A stretch of 18,536 bases of DNA from JAAYXU01 sp050942555 (GTDB lineage Bacteria; Bacillota; Clostridia; Christensenellales; UMGS416): assembly GCA_050942555.1 (NCBI GenBank), contig JBMNNN010000022.1, forward strand, positions 1 to 18,536. The letters run 5' to 3'. Each line of letters starts with the position of its first letter. Within the stretch, counting starts at the first letter, position 1. Under the pieces are notes generated by a model that was not told where the DNA came from, searched no databases, and saw only the letters and a list, made by a program, of their open reading frames with translations. Both the position numbers and the translations under genes were made by a program. This document shows positions 15,157 to 18,536 of this stretch, in pieces.

Positions 15157-18100
15157 CTACCCGGGCAGCCTGCGCGCCCGGTCGAACGGGTCGTGAATCC
15201 CGCGGCTGAAAGGCCGCACCATGTACCTGAGCGAATGCCTTCCCGGCTCCAGCCTGTACCGGCGCAGGGGCAGCGGCCCGCAGGAATTGCTCCCCAGCCC
15301 GCCCTGCGCGAAGTCGATATTCACGCACACGAAATCCCGCTCCTTGAGCTCGTGGGCATGCTCCGCCGCGTCCTGATCCTCGTCGGTGTAGTTGTGTGCG
15401 GTAAACGAGAAGCCGTCAAGGCCGCAGAACTGGATCCCCAGCCCCAGCACATCGTGGAAAGCCACGAACTGCGTGTCCTGGTGCGCGCCGTTCTCCTGAG
15501 GCCGCACATACTCCTCGTGCAGGTCCGACACCTCCCCGCCAAATAGCCCGATGAATGCCGATTCTTTTTTATCGGCGTAGTTTTCATGGGGGCCGCGCCC
15601 ATAGTAGAGCACCCGGTCGAGCGCCCCCGTAAGCAGCCAGCGGCTGCCCAGGCGGGGCAGATGCGGCATCGGGCCCGATGTCGCCTGGCGCGGCACATCG
15701 AAATCGTATTCGACGAGCAGCGACCCGTCCCCGTAGACGGTATAGGTCGTCCGCGTCACGCACACAGGCCGCGTGGAGGCCGGGGCGCTTACGATTTCGG
15801 CGGTAAACCGCACGACCGAGGGCGACGGCTGCTCCCACCCGCAGGAGGCTACGCGGTGCCCCAGGCTGTCAAGGCCCACGGCCCGCCACTCCTTTTCCAT
15901 CATGCGGGCGTCGTTGTCGGTGGGGGCGCGCCAGAGGCTGGGCCGCGGTCCGGCGTCGATGAGCGGCATGTCCTGGTACTCGTATGCGGTCAGCGTTCCC
16001 AGCCGCATATCAAAACACAGCGCAACCTCCTCGCCCCATACCAGCACCTCGCTGTCCTCGGTCTCTACCGACAGCGAGGGCAGCGCTTTCTTCTCCCGTC
16101 CGGGCGGGCAGGTGGCCACCACAAGCTGCTCGGAGGCCACCTGAAAGCCCATCGGCGCCCACAGCGTATCGGCACGCTGCGTGAACACGAAATTGAGCCG
16201 CCAGTCTCCCTCGGGCTGGGCGGGCGGGAGCGGGAGCGTGTACTCCCACGTTTCCCCGGGCCCAATTTCCAGCAGGCCCAGGTTGCCCGAAGCCACTTCG
16301 TGCCCGTCGCGGGTCAGCTGCCATATGCCGTTAAGATCCGTCAGATCGGTATGGAAACGTCGGTTCATGATCGAGACCCTGCCCGCGGCCAGATCGATCG
16401 CCGACACGGCGACCGGCTGGATTACCTTCGCGTACTCTATAAGCCCGCTGTGGGGCTTCCGCTCGGGCGACATCAACCCGTCGATACAGAATGCGCCGTC
16501 GTTGGGTTTGTCTCCGAAATCGCCGCCGTAGGCGAAATGCCGCTTGCCGTCCTCCTCGACCAGTATGCCGTGGTCGACCCACTCCCAGGCGCATCCGCCT
16601 ATGAGCCGGGGATACCGCCATATCATATCCCAGTACTCCCGGATATTTCCCGGGGAGTTGCCCATCGCGTGGATGTACTCGCACATGAAGAACGGGCGTC
16701 CGTCTGCCGTATTCTGGCCCTCCTCCTCCAGCGAAAGCCTTTTTTGCTCCCCGCGTTCCTCACGGTTCAGCGTGGGATACATGACGCTGACCACATCGAC
16801 CTCGGGCGCGTCATAAGCCCCCTCGTAGTGTATGAACCGGGTATCGTCCAGCGCGCGTACCGCGCGGATCATCGCCTTGTGGTTGCTTCCGTAGCCTGAT
16901 TCGTTGCCCATCGACCAGAATAGGATCGACGGATGGTTCCGGTCCCGGTACACCATGCGCTCGGCCCGATCCACGAATGCCTTCTCCCAGGCAGGGTCGG
17001 AGCTCAGCGCGAAGCTGCTTATACTATCTCCATGGCTCTCCAGATCCGCTTCGTCCACGACATACAGGCCATATCGGTCGCATAGATCGAGGAAGCGCGG
17101 GTCGGGCGGATAGTGGGATGTGCGCACGCAGTTGAAGTTGCAGCGTTTCATCATCGCCACGTCTTTTTCCAGCACTTCCAGCGGCACGCTGTGGCCCAGC
17201 TTGTAGTGCGTATCATGGTGGTTGGCCCCCATCAGCTTGACAGGCACGCCGTTCACCAGCAGCTCCGCGCCCCGGATCTCCACGACGCGGAACCCCACGT
17301 CCACCCGGTAGAAGGTGATCGGGCGGTTCCTCCGGTCTACCAGCGTAATGATGAGCGGATAGAGCGCGGGCGTCTCCGCGGTCCACTTTTTCGGCGACTT
17401 CACCGCGAAGCTGTGCTCGAACATCGTCTCGCCGTCGTCAGGCAGATCCATGCGCAGCGTATCCTCGCACACGGGATTCCACGCGCTATCGAAAAGCTCC
17501 AGGCGGACGCCGGCCGCGCGGCCATCGCCGTGGCTGCGGATGCTGCCCTGTACGCGCAGCGTCGCGTCCCTGTACTCGGCGTCCAAACCGGTGCGCACAA
17601 ACACGTCCCGCAGCCGGTCGGGCTCCTCGCTCGTAAGATATACGTCCCGGAATATGCCCGACAGCCGCCACATGTCCTGATCCTCGAGATAGGTTCCGTC
17701 GGACCACTTGTATACGCACACGGCGATCAGGTTCGCGCCGGGCTCAACGAGGTCGGTGATGTCAAACTCCGCGGGCATGTGGGGCACTTTCGAAAACCCT
17801 ACCTCCTCGCCGTTGACCCAGAGGTCAAAGCAGGAATTGACCCCCTCGAATGTGAGCAGCACCCGGCGGCCCGACCATGCTTCGGGCAGCACGAATTCCT
17901 TGCGGTAGCAGCCCACCGGATTGTTATCGGGCACATAGGGCGGATCGTAGGGGATCGGGTAGCGAATGTTTGTATAATGCGGTTTATCGTACCCCAGCAT
18001 CTGCCAGTTGCACGGTACCGGGATCATATCCCATTCGGCGGCCAAGAAATCGGGCGATTCGAAACCCTCGGGTACCAGGGAGGGATTTGCGGCGTAATGG

Positions 18101-18258
18101 AAACGCCACCAGCCATTGAGCTGACGGTAATACTCCGAGGAACCCCGCGCGCCGGTGCAGGCCGATTCGAGGCTGTGATACGGGAACAGCGTAGCCCGTG
18201 GAGCCTCTCGTCCAACACCGGTCACGGCAGGGTTCATGTAGCGGCACGACGTGTTCAT
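15157..18258 (-). CDS. lacZ: Beta-galactosidase, GH2 family (LacZ type)
   Basis: Cytoplasmic five-domain enzyme of 1033 residues, close to the 1024 of E. coli LacZ, with no signal peptide. The acid/base Glu453 lies in WSMGNESGYGSN and the nucleophile Glu527 in FFMCEYIHAMGNS. Other active-site blocks are LEDQDMWRLSGIFRDV (191-206), GANHHDTHYKLGHS (344-357), TSHYP (380-384) and GGDFGDKPND. A C-terminal Bgal_small_N-like domain is present, but the position of E. coli Trp999 reads GLGSNSCGP, i.e. without Trp. ATG 18258 follows AGGAGGAGGAA; an open frame extends further but begins at or before the promoter. No permease or regulator is adjacent within the window. Confidence 0.96.
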   Translation of the reverse strand: MNTSCRYMNPAVTGVGREAPRATLFPYHSLESACTGARGSSEYYRQLNGWWRFHYAANPSLVPEGFESPDFLAAEWDMIPVPCNWQMLGYDKPHYTNIRYPIPYDPPYVPDNNPVGCYRKEFVLPEAWSGRRVLLTFEGVNSCFDLWVNGEEVGFSKVPHMPAEFDITDLVEPGANLIAVCVYKWSDGTYLEDQDMWRLSGIFRDVYLTSEEPDRLRDVFVRTGLDAEYRDATLRVQGSIRSHGDGRAAGVRLELFDSAWNPVCEDTLRMDLPDDGETMFEHSFAVKSPKKWTAETPALYPLIITLVDRRNRPITFYRVDVGFRVVEIRGAELLVNGVPVKLMGANHHDTHYKLGHSVPLEVLEKDVAMMKRCNFNCVRTSHYPPDPRFLDLCDRYGLYVVDEADLESHGDSISSFALSSDPAWEKAFVDRAERMVYRDRNHPSILFWSMGNESGYGSNHKAMIRAVRALDDTRFIHYEGAYDAPEVDVVSVMYPTLNREERGEQKRLSLEEEGQNTADGRPFFMCEYIHAMGNSPGNIREYWDMIWRYPRLIGGCAWEWVDHGILVEEDGKRHFAYGGDFGDKPNDGAFCIDGLMSPERKPHSGLIEYAKVIQPVAVSAIDLAAGRVSIMNRRFHTDLTDLNGIWQLTRDGHEVASGNLGLLEIGPGETWEYTLPLPPAQPEGDWRLNFVFTQRADTLWAPMGFQVASEQLVVATCPPGREKKALPSLSVETEDSEVLVWGEEVALCFDMRLGTLTAYEYQDMPLIDAGPRPSLWRAPTDNDARMMEKEWRAVGLDSLGHRVASCGWEQPSPSVVRFTAEIVSAPASTRPVCVTRTTYTVYGDGSLLVEYDFDVPRQATSGPMPHLPRLGSRWLLTGALDRVLYYGRGPHENYADKKESAFIGLFGGEVSDLHEEYVRPQENGAHQDTQFVAFHDVLGLGIQFCGLDGFSFTAHNYTDEDQDAAEHAHELKERDFVCVNIDFAQGGLGSNSCGPLPLRRYRLEPGRHSLRYMVRPFSRGIHDPFDRARRLPG

Positions 18259-18306
18259 CGGGATTCCTCCTCCTTCGTAATATCCGGCATCGGCTGTACG
18301 CTTTTC

Positions 18307-18335
18307 ATTATAGCCGCACCGCGCGGTAAACACAA
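18307..18335 (-). promoter_or_regulatory. Promoter of the beta-galactosidase gene
   Basis: On the minus strand TTGTGT (18330-18335, three of six) is followed by a 17-base spacer and a perfect TATAAT (18307-18312). The start point near 18300 gives a leader of about 42 bases with the AGGAGGAGG site. The weak -35 suggests a regulated promoter. Confidence 0.65.
18318..18327. promoter_or_regulatory. Palindrome in the lacZ promoter spacer, possible operator
   Basis: ACCGCGCGGT is a perfect 10-base palindrome with a central CG located between the -35 and -10 of lacZ. The position is where LacI-family repressors often bind and their sites usually have a central CG. In GC-rich DNA a palindrome this short can be chance; a second copy is not obvious in the window. 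Confidence 0.3.
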
Positions 18336-18398
18336 TGCGCCCGCCCGCATCGCCCTTATTAAAATACCGTTCCCCTGATGTTTCACGATCCGGTACTC

Positions 18399-18452
18399 AA
18401 CATCGAAATGGTGACATTTTAAAAGCACTAAAATCAAGTCGATGTTTAGTGC
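18399..18452. repeat. Overlapping inverted repeats upstream of lacZ
   Basis: AACATCGA (18399-18406) is repeated inverted as TCGATGTT (18439-18446), and GCACTAAA (18425-18432) is repeated inverted as TTTAGTGC (18445-18452). The two right arms share two bases, so the pairings exclude each other in RNA. The region is AT-rich compared with its surroundings and lies 140-195 bases before the lacZ start. No gene is present between 18259 and the window end. Confidence 0.45.
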
Positions 18453-18515
18453 CGGACCCAGCGGAGCGTTACCTAATCTTAGAACCCGAACAAGCCAAAA
18501 ACAATCAAGAAATTC

Positions 18516-18535
18516 GGCGGGAGCAGGCCCCCGCC
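18516..18535 (-). terminator. Possible terminator of a leftward gene beyond the window
   Basis: A six-base-pair stem GGCGGG/CCCGCC (18516-18521 with 18530-18535) with an eight-base loop ends at the window edge. On the minus strand it is followed by the T-rich bases GAATTTCTTGATTGTTTTT. It may end a gene transcribed leftward from outside the window; the stem is short and the T-run interrupted, so the call is weak. Confidence 0.3.
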
Positions 18536-18536
18536 C

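Noticed and set aside
15586..18378. Long plus-strand open frames inside lacZ
   Set aside because: Antisense shadows of a fully intact GH2 enzyme.
1..18536. CRISPR arrays, insertion sequences, tRNA or rRNA genes, riboswitches
   Set aside because: No regular spaced repeats, transposase motifs, cloverleaf-like or rRNA-like sequence seen; the intergenic gaps are all below 300 bases.

Overview
This 18.5 kb window is a gene-dense, GC-rich bacterial chromosome segment. The order mini-RNase III, ThyX, RlmB on one strand, the archaeal-type glycerol-1-phosphate dehydrogenase, the LiaF-like protein and the strong AGGAGG ribosome binding sites point to a GC-rich member of the Bacillota, probably an anaerobic clostridial lineage. 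That placement is inference; no rRNA or other taxonomic marker is present. I see no rRNA, tRNA, CRISPR array, transposase, integrase or phage gene.

Region 1 (1-5 kb and on to 6.9 kb, all + strand): a housekeeping cluster for 23S rRNA maturation (mrnC), dTMP synthesis (thyX) and 23S rRNA 2'-O-methylation (rlmB), tightly packed and partly overlapping. It is followed by a translationally coupled small zinc-ribbon protein and a glycerol-1-phosphate dehydrogenase (EgsA/AraM family). Next comes a two-gene Trk potassium uptake system (trkA-trkH). At the extreme left edge a near-perfect sigma-A type promoter points out of the window.

Region 2 (6.9-12.3 kb, - strand): a LiaF-like membrane protein with its own good promoter, then a 991-residue double FtsX-type permease, its MacB/LolD-like ATPase and a DMT-superfamily transporter. 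The last three probably form one operon. Together they look like a cell-envelope export or stress module, but no two-component system is next to them.

Region 3 (12.4-15.1 kb): an SMP-30/gluconolactonase-family protein (+), a PHP-domain phosphoesterase (-) whose stop codon overlaps the SMP-30 stop, and a membrane-anchored family 2 glycosyltransferase (+). The last two diverge from back-to-back promoters.

Region 4 (15.1-18.5 kb): a full-length cytoplasmic GH2 beta-galactosidase (lacZ-like, -) with a clear promoter, a palindrome in the promoter spacer and a textbook intrinsic terminator. The final 280 bases upstream of it hold no gene but carry several inverted repeats.

I found no clear-cut new system. 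The most unusual items are the double-FtsX/DMT/LiaF neighbourhood, the zinc-ribbon plus G1P dehydrogenase pair in the rRNA/dTMP cluster, the overlapping promoter arrangements, and frequent use of the AUA isoleucine codon in a GC-rich background.
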